A DNA stretch of 64,000 bases from Streptomyces bungoensis. Its GTDB lineage: Bacteria > Actinomycetota > Actinomycetes > Streptomycetales > Streptomycetaceae. Location of the stretch: positions 120,455 to 184,454 of the forward strand of contig NZ_KQ948851.1 in assembly GCF_001514215.1 (NCBI RefSeq), read 5' to 3'. Within the stretch, counting starts at the first letter, position 1. The number at the start of each line of letters is the position of its first letter. The position numbers were made by a program, and so were the translations under genes. Positions 38,112-45,407 of the stretch are shown piece by piece. Below the pieces are notes generated by a model. That model saw nothing but the letters and a program-made list of their open reading frames with translations. It did no database searches and was not told where the DNA came from.

Positions 38112-39680
38112 ATGACCGCTGTCCTCGGGGAGAGCGTCGCCCGGGCGCTGTGCGCCGACTGGGCCGAGCAGGCGCAGCCCCTGCCCCGGGCCGCCCGCGG
38201 CCGCACGTCCGCCGACACCCCGCTGCGCGAACTGTCCCACTGGGCGGCCGGACTGCGCCCGCAGCACGTCCCGTGCCGGGTGCTGAAGCTCGCCGCCAGC
38301 CAGGTGCTGTCGCAGATCGCCTCCATCCGGGCCGGTCTCCAGCACCCCCTGGGCCGCAAGCTGGTGGCCGCCTTCGGGCACCCGATGCAGCGCGACCCGC
38401 GGCAGGCCGCGGGGGTGTTCGCCGCGCTCGGCTCCTGGCTCAACCTGGACGACACGGCGTACGCCGGGCACCTGTCCAACTCCACGGTCGCCGTCCCGCT
38501 CGCCTTCGCCTACGCCCGGCAGCTCGACGGACTCTCGCTGCTCACCGCCGTGGTCGCGGCCAACGAGTGCGCGGCCCGTATCACCGCCTCGGCGACCCTC
38601 GGCCCGCTGCGCGGACAGAGCGCCGTGCACACCCACCTGGCCGGCGCCGTCGCGGGCCGCCTGCACTGCGACCGGGCCTCCGCCACCCTCTTCGAGAACG
38701 CCTTCGGGCTGGCGTTCGCCATGCCCAACTGGCCGTTGATGCGCGCCTTCCTGGCCAGCGACGCCCGGCTGTTCAACACGTTCACCCCGGTGCGCACCGC
38801 GATGGACGCCTGCGACGCGGCCTACGCGGGGCTGCGCGGGGCGCCGGACATCATGGAGCACAGCGACGGCTTCCTGGCCCGGTTCGCGACCGTGCCGCTG
38901 CCGCAGGCGGTGGCCAAGGGCCTGGGCCGCCGCTGGCACACGGACACCCTCTCCTTCAAGATGCACCCCGGCGGCCCCGGCATCGACGCGGCGGTCGACT
39001 GCGCCGCCGAGATCCACCGGGAACTCGGCTCCCTGCGGCCCGAGGACGTGGCCGAGGTCGTCGTCGAGGCCTCGCTGTACACGCTGTTCGCGGGGGAGCG
39101 GGCCGCCCAGTACGTCACCGGCCCCGGCTCCCCGCTGGGCGCGCTGGTCCTGGACGTGCCCTACCCGGTCGCCACCACGCTGCTGACCGGCGAGTTCTCG
39201 GTGGACGACTTCTCCTCGCCGCTGCTGGACGACCCCGACCGGTGGGCGCTGGCCAAGCGGATCCGCCTGGAGCACGACACCGACATGACCCGCGAACTCT
39301 TCCTGTCCGACGCGCCGTTCGGCGAGGCGGTACGCGAGGCGGGGGACCTGGCCGTGCCCTGGCTGCGCGGCTTCGGCGGGGACGAGCTGGTGGACCTGGT
39401 CGGCGCCGCGCGGGCCGACGACCGGGACTTCTCCCGGTCCACCAAGGCCACCGGCGCCCGGGTCACCGTACGGCTGACGGACGGCCGTACGGTCTCCCGC
39501 ACCCGGCTGATCCCGGTGGGCGCCGCCGGCCCGGAGACCCGGGCGGGCCACGCCGACCTGGTACGGGAGAAGTTCCTGTCGGTCGGCGGCTCGCAGCAGG
39601 TGGCCGACACCGTTGGCAGGCTGCACCGGATGCGCCCGCGTGCGGTCCGCCGCTGGATCGAGACGGCGTTCCTGGACTGA
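38112..39680 (+). CDS. VlmK-like MmgE/PrpD-family lyase
   Basis: 522 residues of the MmgE/PrpD family (2-methylcitrate dehydratase fold): an all-helical N-terminal domain with LDDTAYAGHLSNSTVA and AANECAARI, and a smaller alpha/beta domain (SFKMHPGGPGIDAAVDC). VlmK of valanimycin belongs to this family and removes phosphate from the phosphorylated serine part to give the dehydroalanine-like alkene. This is the last gene of the cluster at this end; it converges with dasR. Confidence 0.82.
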   Translation: MTAVLGESVARALCADWAEQAQPLPRAARGRTSADTPLRELSHWAAGLRPQHVPCRVLKLAASQVLSQIASIRAGLQHPLGRKLVAAFGHPMQRDPRQAAGVFAALGSWLNLDDTAYAGHLSNSTVAVPLAFAYARQLDGLSLLTAVVAANECAARITASATLGPLRGQSAVHTHLAGAVAGRLHCDRASATLFENAFGLAFAMPNWPLMRAFLASDARLFNTFTPVRTAMDACDAAYAGLRGAPDIMEHSDGFLARFATVPLPQAVAKGLGRRWHTDTLSFKMHPGGPGIDAAVDCAAEIHRELGSLRPEDVAEVVVEASLYTLFAGERAAQYVTGPGSPLGALVLDVPYPVATTLLTGEFSVDDFSSPLLDDPDRWALAKRIRLEHDTDMTRELFLSDAPFGEAVREAGDLAVPWLRGFGGDELVDLVGAARADDRDFSRSTKATGARVTVRLTDGRTVSRTRLIPVGAAGPETRAGHADLVREKFLSVGGSQQVADTVGRLHRMRPRAVRRWIETAFLD

Positions 39681-39719
39681 GCGCCCTGCCCGGCCCTCCG
39701 TCAGCCGGCCGGGCGGCGC
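39681..39719. terminator. bidirectional terminator between lyase and dasR
   Basis: Outer arm GCGCC/GGCGC and inner arm GCCCGGCC/GGCCGGGC separated by a 2-nt bulge, with an 11-nt loop, between convergent genes. It overlaps the last codons of dasR and marks the edge of the cluster. Confidence 0.65.
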
Positions 39720-40489
39720 AGTGCCGCGACGAACTTGTAGCGCGAGCCCCGGTACACCGAGCGCACCCACTCCACCGGCGTGCCCCCGGCGTCCCGGGAG
39801 TGCCGGGACAGCAGCAGCATCGGCAGGCCCACGTCGGTGGCCAGGAGCTGGGCCTCGCGCGGGGTGGACAGGCACGTCTCGATGGTCTCGTCGGCCTCCG
39901 CGAGCCGGACGCCGTACACCTCGGCGAGGGCGGTGTACAGCGACGGGTGGGTGTCGAGCGACCCGCGCAGTCCCGGGAAGCGCCGGACCGACAGGTGGGT
40001 CGTCTCGATCGCCATGGGGTCGCCGCCCGCGAGCCGCAACCGCTCGATGCGCAGGACCCGTTCACCGGCCGCGATGCCGAGCAGCCCCGACAGCTTCGCG
40101 TCGGCCGGGATCTCGCCGACGTCCAGCACCCGTGAGGCCGGCGTCAGGCCCTGGGCGCGCATGTCCTCGGTGTGCGAGGTGAGGTCCAGGGTCCGGTACA
40201 GCTTGGGCTGGGCGACGAAGGTGCCCCTGCCCTGGACGCGGTCGAGCCGGCCCTCGGCCACCAGTTCCTGCAGCGCCTGCCGGACGGTGGTGCGGGAGGT
40301 GCCGAGCCGGACGGCGAGCAGGCGTTCGGCGGGCATGGCCGCACCGGGCGGCAGCGCCCGCGTCATCTCCAGCACCTGCTGCTTGACCCGGTAGTACTTC
40401 GGCACGCGCGCGGTGCGGCCGGGCGGCCGTGCCAGGTGACTTTCCTGGATGACTTTCTCGTAACGGCGCCTGTCGGCTTCCCGAACCAC
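39701..40489 (-). CDS. dasR: GntR/HutC-family regulator DasR
   Basis: About 262 residues: GntR winged helix (about 25-95, [19 protein letters not shown]) and UTRA effector domain (about 105-255). The sequence closely follows Streptomyces DasR, the GlcNAc/GlcN phosphate-sensing repressor of chitin and amino-sugar use that also controls antibiotic genes. It is divergent from dasABCD as in other streptomycetes, with dre operators between. A GTG at 40498 is possible, but AGGAG touches it directly; the GTG at 40489 has a proper 9-nt spacing. Confidence 0.9.
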   Translation of the reverse strand: MVREADRRRYEKVIQESHLARPPGRTARVPKYYRVKQQVLEMTRALPPGAAMPAERLLAVRLGTSRTTVRQALQELVAEGRLDRVQGRGTFVAQPKLYRTLDLTSHTEDMRAQGLTPASRVLDVGEIPADAKLSGLLGIAAGERVLRIERLRLAGGDPMAIETTHLSVRRFPGLRGSLDTHPSLYTALAEVYGVRLAEADETIETCLSTPREAQLLATDVGLPMLLLSRHSRDAGGTPVEWVRSVYRGSRYKFVAALRRPAG

Positions 40490-40502
40490 CCTTGACACTC
40501 CT

Positions 40503-40518
40503 AAAGGTCTAGGCCAAG
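40503..40518. promoter_or_regulatory. dre-like DasR operator
   Basis: Centre GGTCTAGGCC closely resembles the core of the DasR-responsive element (consensus ACTGGTCTAGACCACT). It lies directly upstream of dasR, fitting autoregulation. Confidence 0.6.
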
Positions 40519-40527
40519 CTCCACCGT

Positions 40528-40543
40528 ACTGGTCTACACCATT
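40528..40543. promoter_or_regulatory. dre DasR operator for dasA
   Basis: ACTGGTCTACACCATT matches the 16-bp dre consensus at nearly all positions. It lies about 100 bp before dasA. Confidence 0.85.
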
Positions 40544-40635
40544 AGTGGCCAGACCCGAGCCCTACGTGCAACAGCGTCGTACGCAGGTCACCGCCGAGGG
40601 CGTGGGGGGTTAGTGGTATCCCTGAGGAGGGTGGC

Positions 40636-41916
40636 GTGAAGCGCAAGCTTGCGGCCGCGATCGTGATCGCGGGCATGATGGTCTCCGTCTCGGCGTGCGG
40701 CGGGAACGACGACGACAACACCGGCAAGAACGCGGGACCGGACAGCTGGAAGGGCCAGACGCTGACCGTCTGGACGATGGACGGCTCGGCGCCTGAGCAG
40801 TGGACGAAGGACGTCCAGGCGGCCTTCGAGAAGAAGACCGGCGCCAAGCTCAAGTTCGAGACGCAGAAGTGGGACGGGATCCAGCAGAAGATCACCACCG
40901 CCCTCTCCGAGTCCAACCCGCCGGACGTCCTCGAGGTCGGCAACACCCAGACCCCGGCCTACGCCGCCACCGGCGGCCTCGCCGAACTGGGCGACCTGAA
41001 GCAGCAGATCGGCTCGGACTGGACCCCGTCGGTCTCCCACTCCTCCGTCTACGACGGCAAGCAGTACGCCGCACCGTGGTACTTCGCCAACCGCGTCGTC
41101 ATCTACAACAAGAAGATCTGGGCCAAGGCCGGCATCAAGGACACCCCGAAGACCCGGGACGAGTTCTTCAAGGACCTGGACGCCATCGGCAAGAAGACCG
41201 GCGCCGAGCCGCTCTACCTGCCCGGCCAGAACTGGTACTTCTTCGACGGCCTGACCATCGGCCAGGGCGCCGACCTGGTGAAGAAGCAGGGCGACACGTA
41301 CGTCTCCAACCTCGGCGACCCCAAGGTCTCCGCCGCCATGGAGATCTACAAGAAGTACGCCTCCTACTCCAAGGCCCCCAAGGACAAGGACGAGGCCACC
41401 CCGCAGCAGGCCCAGGTCTTCGCCAAGGGCAAGACCGGCGCGTTCATCGGCATGGGCTGGGAGGCCGGCACGGCCGTCCAGGCCAACAAGTCCATCGAGA
41501 AGGACCTCGGCTACTTCACCATCCCGGGCGCCACGGCCGGCAAGCCCGAGGGCGTCTTCCTCGGCGGCTCCAACCTCGCCGTCGCCCAGGGCAGCAAGAA
41601 GCAGGCCCTGGCCAAGGAGTTCCTGAAGATCGCCCTCTCCGACCAGTACGAGGGCGAGCTGGCCAAGCTCAACGGCGTCATCCCCAACAAGCAGTCCCTG
41701 GAGACCAACCTCAAGGGCAACGCCGTCGCCGAGGCCGCCGCGCCGGGCGCCGCGGCCGGCGGCACCACCCCGCTGATCCCCGAGTGGGCCGCGGTGGAGA
41801 ACACCCCCAACCCGATCAAGTCGTACATGACGGCCGTGCTCAACGGCAAGTCCCCGGCGGCCGCCGCCAAGCAGGTCGAGGGCGAGATCAACAAGCGCCT
41901 GGCCCAGCAGAACTGA
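40636..41916 (+). CDS. dasA: chitobiose/amino-sugar ABC transporter binding lipoprotein
   Basis: 426 residues with a lipoprotein signal (MKRKLAAAIVIAGMM, lipobox VSAC) and the extracellular solute-binding family 1 fold. In Streptomyces DasA binds N,N'-diacetylchitobiose for uptake through DasBC and the MsiK ATPase. GTG start after GAGGAGG. Divergent from dasR, with a dre site upstream. Followed by dasB after a stem-loop. Confidence 0.92.
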   Translation: MKRKLAAAIVIAGMMVSVSACGGNDDDNTGKNAGPDSWKGQTLTVWTMDGSAPEQWTKDVQAAFEKKTGAKLKFETQKWDGIQQKITTALSESNPPDVLEVGNTQTPAYAATGGLAELGDLKQQIGSDWTPSVSHSSVYDGKQYAAPWYFANRVVIYNKKIWAKAGIKDTPKTRDEFFKDLDAIGKKTGAEPLYLPGQNWYFFDGLTIGQGADLVKKQGDTYVSNLGDPKVSAAMEIYKKYASYSKAPKDKDEATPQQAQVFAKGKTGAFIGMGWEAGTAVQANKSIEKDLGYFTIPGATAGKPEGVFLGGSNLAVAQGSKKQALAKEFLKIALSDQYEGELAKLNGVIPNKQSLETNLKGNAVAEAAAPGAAAGGTTPLIPEWAAVENTPNPIKSYMTAVLNGKSPAAAAKQVEGEINKRLAQQN

Positions 41917-41924
41917 TGACCCGC

Positions 41925-41952
41925 GCCGGGGGCGTCGGCGGACGCCCCCGGC
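41925..41952 (+). terminator. stem-loop between dasA and dasB
   Basis: GCCGGGGGCGTC and GACGCCCCCGGC pair perfectly over 12 bp with a GGCG loop. Such attenuating or mRNA-stabilising loops commonly raise the level of the binding protein over the permeases. Confidence 0.7.
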
Positions 41953-41998
41953 TCAGTCAGTCGTACGGCCCGTACGGCCCCGGAAGAGATGGCAACTC

Positions 41999-42994
41999 AT
42001 GTCAGTGCAGACCGAAGGCACGGACACGGCCGGTCAGCCCGCTGTCCGCAAGGCCCGGGTGCCGGCGCCGCGAGGTGAGGACCGCACCCCGGCCCCGTCC
42101 GCCCGCCGCGGCGGTGCCGCCCCCTATCTGCTCCTGCTGCCCGCGCTGCTGGCGACCCTGGTCCTGCTCGGCTGGCCCCTGGTCAAGAACGGCATGCTGT
42201 CGTTCCAGAACCTCAACCCGCGCCAGCTCATCCAGCACCTCACCGAGTGGAACGGCGTCGACAACTACCAGGAGGTCCTGACCGGTTCGGACTTCTGGCA
42301 CGTCGTGGAGCGCTCGGTGGTCTTCACCGCCGCCAACGTCGTGCTGATCATGGTCCTCGGCACCCTGGTCGGCCTGCTGCTGGCCCGCCTCGGCAGGAAG
42401 ATGCGGCTGACGCTCCTGCTGGGCCTGGTCCTCGCCTGGGCCATGCCGGTCATCGCGGCCACCACCGTCTACCAGTGGCTGTTCGCCCAGCGCTTCGGCG
42501 TCGTCAACTGGGTCCTGGACAAGGCCGGCTGGCACTCCATGGCCGACTACAACTGGTTCGGCTCCCAGTTCTCCACCTTCTCCGTGATCACGCTGCTGAT
42601 CGTCTGGCAGTCGATCCCGTTCGTGGCGATCAACCTGTACGCGGCCACCACCACGATCCCCAGGGAGCTGTACGAGGCCGCGTCGCTCGACGGCGCCGGC
42701 GCGTGGAAGAGCTTCACCTCGGTGACCTTCCCGTTCCTGCGGCCCTTCCTGTACGCCACGACCTTCCTCGAGGTCATCTGGGTGTTCAAGGCGTTCCCAC
42801 AGATCTTCGCGCTGAACGAGGGCGGCCCGGACCACCTCACCGAGACCCTGCCGATCTACGCCTTCGTCGAGGGCGTCGGCAACCAGCACTTCGGCGTCGG
42901 TGCGGCGATCTCCTTCCTCACCATCCTGGTGCTGCTCGTCATCACCTCGTACTACCTGCGCATGGTGCTCAAGCAAGAGGAGGACGAGCTGTGA
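41999..42994 (+). CDS. dasB: amino-sugar ABC transporter permease DasB
   Basis: 331 residues, MalF-type permease with about six membrane helices and the EAA loop near YEAASLDGAGAWKSFTSVTFP. Stop overlaps the dasC start (GTGA). It forms the membrane channel with DasC. Confidence 0.92.
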   Translation: MSVQTEGTDTAGQPAVRKARVPAPRGEDRTPAPSARRGGAAPYLLLLPALLATLVLLGWPLVKNGMLSFQNLNPRQLIQHLTEWNGVDNYQEVLTGSDFWHVVERSVVFTAANVVLIMVLGTLVGLLLARLGRKMRLTLLLGLVLAWAMPVIAATTVYQWLFAQRFGVVNWVLDKAGWHSMADYNWFGSQFSTFSVITLLIVWQSIPFVAINLYAATTTIPRELYEAASLDGAGAWKSFTSVTFPFLRPFLYATTFLEVIWVFKAFPQIFALNEGGPDHLTETLPIYAFVEGVGNQHFGVGAAISFLTILVLLVITSYYLRMVLKQEEDEL

Positions 42995-43821
42995 AGCGCT
43001 CCGTCTTCGGCCGTATCTGGCCCAACGCGACCGCCCTCGTCCTCTTCGTCGGCTTCGCGTTCCCCGTCTACTGGATGTTCGCCACGGCCTTCAAACCGAC
43101 CGGCGACATCATCTCCGAGAACCCCGTGTGGGTCCCGACCGACGTCACCTTCGGCCACTTCACCAAGGCCGTGCACGCCGACCACTTCTGGACCCTGGTG
43201 GCCAACTCCGTCACCGTCACGGTCAGCGCGGTGCTCATGTCGCTCGTCATCGCCCTGTTCGCCGCCTTCGCGCTCGCGCGGCTGCGGTTCCGGGGCCGGC
43301 GCGGCTTCATCGTGACCTTCATGCTGGCGCAGATGGCGCCCTGGGAGGTCATGGTCATCGCCATCTACATGCTGGTCCGCGACAACGACATGCTCGACAG
43401 CCTGGTCCCCCTCACCGTCTTCTACGCCGTCATGGTGCTGCCCCTGACGATCCTGACGCTGCGCGGCTACGTGGCCGCCGTGCCGAAGGAGCTGGAGGAG
43501 TCGGCGATGGTCGACGGGTGCACCCGCACCCAGGCCTTCGTGCGGGTCATCTTCCCGCTGCTGGCGCCCGGCCTGATGGCCACCTCGCTGTTCGGCTTCA
43601 TCACCGCCTGGAACGAGTTCCCGCTGGTCCTGATCCTCAACAAGGACATCGAGAAGCAGACGCTGCCGCTGTGGCTGTCGCAGTTCCAGACCGCGTTCGG
43701 CGACGACTGGGGCGCCACGATGGCCGCCTCGTCCCTGTTCGCCCTGCCCATCCTGATCCTGTTCATCTTCCTGCAACGCAAGGCTGTCAGCGGTCTGACC
43801 GACGGCGCCGTGAAGGGATGA
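42991..43821 (+). CDS. dasC: amino-sugar ABC transporter permease DasC
   Basis: 276 residues, MalG-type permease with six membrane helices and the EAA loop near ELEESAMVDGCTRTQAFVRV. GTG start overlapping dasB; its stop overlaps the dasD start (ATGA). Confidence 0.92.
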   Translation: MKRSVFGRIWPNATALVLFVGFAFPVYWMFATAFKPTGDIISENPVWVPTDVTFGHFTKAVHADHFWTLVANSVTVTVSAVLMSLVIALFAAFALARLRFRGRRGFIVTFMLAQMAPWEVMVIAIYMLVRDNDMLDSLVPLTVFYAVMVLPLTILTLRGYVAAVPKELEESAMVDGCTRTQAFVRVIFPLLAPGLMATSLFGFITAWNEFPLVLILNKDIEKQTLPLWLSQFQTAFGDDWGATMAASSLFALPILILFIFLQRKAVSGLTDGAVKG

Positions 43822-45317
43822 CACCGCCGATGACCACACTTGCCACGGGCGCAGACACCCTCACCCGCGACGCGCTGGCGGTGCTGCAGCCGGGCTTCGA
43901 CGGCACCACCGCACCGGACTGGGTGCGCCGCCGCCTCGGCGAGGGGCTCGCCTCCGTCGCCCTGTTCGGCCGCAACGTCGTCAGCGAGGAACAGGTCACC
44001 GCGCTGACCGCCGAGCTGCGCGCCGAGCGGGACGACCTGCTGGTGGCCATCGACGAGGAGAGCGGCGACGTCACCCGCCTGGACGTGCGCACCGGCTCCT
44101 CCTTCCCCGGCAACCACGCCCTCGGCGCCGTCGACGACCCCGCCCTCACCCGGGGCGTGGCCCGCGAGCTGGGCCGGCGCCTGGCCGCCTGCGGCGTGAA
44201 CCTCGACTGGGCGCCCTCCGCCGACGTCAACGCCAACCCCGACAACCCCGTCATCGGCGTGCGCTCCTTCGGCGCCGACCCCGGCCTCGCCGCCCGGCAC
44301 ACCGCCGCCTGGGTCGAGGGCCTGCAGTCCACCGGGGTCGCCGCCTGCACCAAGCACTTCCCCGGCCACGGCGACACCAACGTCGACTCCCACCTCGCCG
44401 TCCCGCGCATCGACGTGGACGCCGAGACCCTGTACGCGCGGGAGCTGCCCCCGTTCCGCGCCGCCATCGCGGCCGGCACCCGGGCCGTCATGAGCGCGCA
44501 CATCGTCGTCCCCGCCCTCGACCCGGACCGCCCCGGCACCCTCTCCCGCCGGATCCTCACCGACCTGCTGCGCGGCGAACTCGGCTACCGGGGCCTGGTC
44601 GTGACCGACGGCATGGAGATGCGCGCCGTCTCCGCCACGTACGGCCTGGAGCACGGCGTGGTCCTGGCGATCGCGGCGGGCGCGGACGCGATCTGCGTCG
44701 GCGGCGGCCTGTGCGACGAGGGCACCGTGCTCAGTCTGCGGGACGCGCTGGTGGCCGCCGTGCGCTCCGGCGAGCTGCCCGAGGAGCGCCTCGCCGACGC
44801 CGCCGCCCGGGTGCGGGAGCTGGCGCGGTGGACCGCCGGGGCGCGCGGCGGCGCCGAGGCCGCCGTACCGGACCCGGGGATCGGCCTGACCGCGGCCCGC
44901 CGCGCGCTGACCGTGACCCGCAGCGGGGCCGGCGCACCGGTCACCGAGGCGGTCCACGTCGCCCGGTTCAGCCCGGCACCCAACATCGCCGTCGGCGAGG
45001 AGACGCCCTGGGGGCCTGCCGCCGAGCTGGGGCGGCTGCTGCCCGGCAGCACGGCCGGCACCTTCGGCGGACCGGACGCGGGCGCGCAGGCCCTCGCGGC
45101 CGCCGCCGGCCGGCGGATCGTCGCCGTCGTCCGCGACGAGCACCGGCACCCCTGGATGGGCGCCGCCCTGGACACCCTGCTCGCCGCCCGCCCGGACACC
45201 GTGGTCGTCGAGATGGGCGTCCCGCAGGCCCCGCCGCGCGGCGCCCTGCACATCGCCACCCACGGCGCCGCCCGGGTGTGCGGCGTGGCGGCGGCGGAGG
45301 CCGTCGTCGCGGGCTGA
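43818..45317 (+). CDS. dasD: glycoside hydrolase family 3 beta-N-acetylglucosaminidase
   Basis: 499 residues, GH3 of the NagZ type. The substrate loop KHFPGHGDTNVDSHLAVP and the nucleophile region VVTDGMEM are present. No signal peptide, so it hydrolyses imported chitobiose to GlcNAc in the cytoplasm. The ATG at 43818 overlaps dasC; an ATG at 43830 is also possible. Confidence 0.92.
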   Translation: MTPPMTTLATGADTLTRDALAVLQPGFDGTTAPDWVRRRLGEGLASVALFGRNVVSEEQVTALTAELRAERDDLLVAIDEESGDVTRLDVRTGSSFPGNHALGAVDDPALTRGVARELGRRLAACGVNLDWAPSADVNANPDNPVIGVRSFGADPGLAARHTAAWVEGLQSTGVAACTKHFPGHGDTNVDSHLAVPRIDVDAETLYARELPPFRAAIAAGTRAVMSAHIVVPALDPDRPGTLSRRILTDLLRGELGYRGLVVTDGMEMRAVSATYGLEHGVVLAIAAGADAICVGGGLCDEGTVLSLRDALVAAVRSGELPEERLADAAARVRELARWTAGARGGAEAAVPDPGIGLTAARRALTVTRSGAGAPVTEAVHVARFSPAPNIAVGEETPWGPAAELGRLLPGSTAGTFGGPDAGAQALAAAAGRRIVAVVRDEHRHPWMGAALDTLLAARPDTVVVEMGVPQAPPRGALHIATHGAARVCGVAAAEAVVAG

Positions 45318-45352
45318 GGAGCCGCGGAGCGCACGCGGGCCGCACGGCGAAG

Positions 45353-45388
45353 GGCCCCGGCCCGGCGGTGACGCCGGACCGGGGCCCC
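45353..45388. terminator. bidirectional terminator after dasD
   Basis: GGGCCCCGGCCCGGCG and CGCCGGACCGGGGCCC form a 16-bp stem with one mismatch and a GTGA loop, between convergent genes. Confidence 0.8.
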
Positions 45389-45407
45389 TTGTCCGGGACG
45401 GGCCCGC

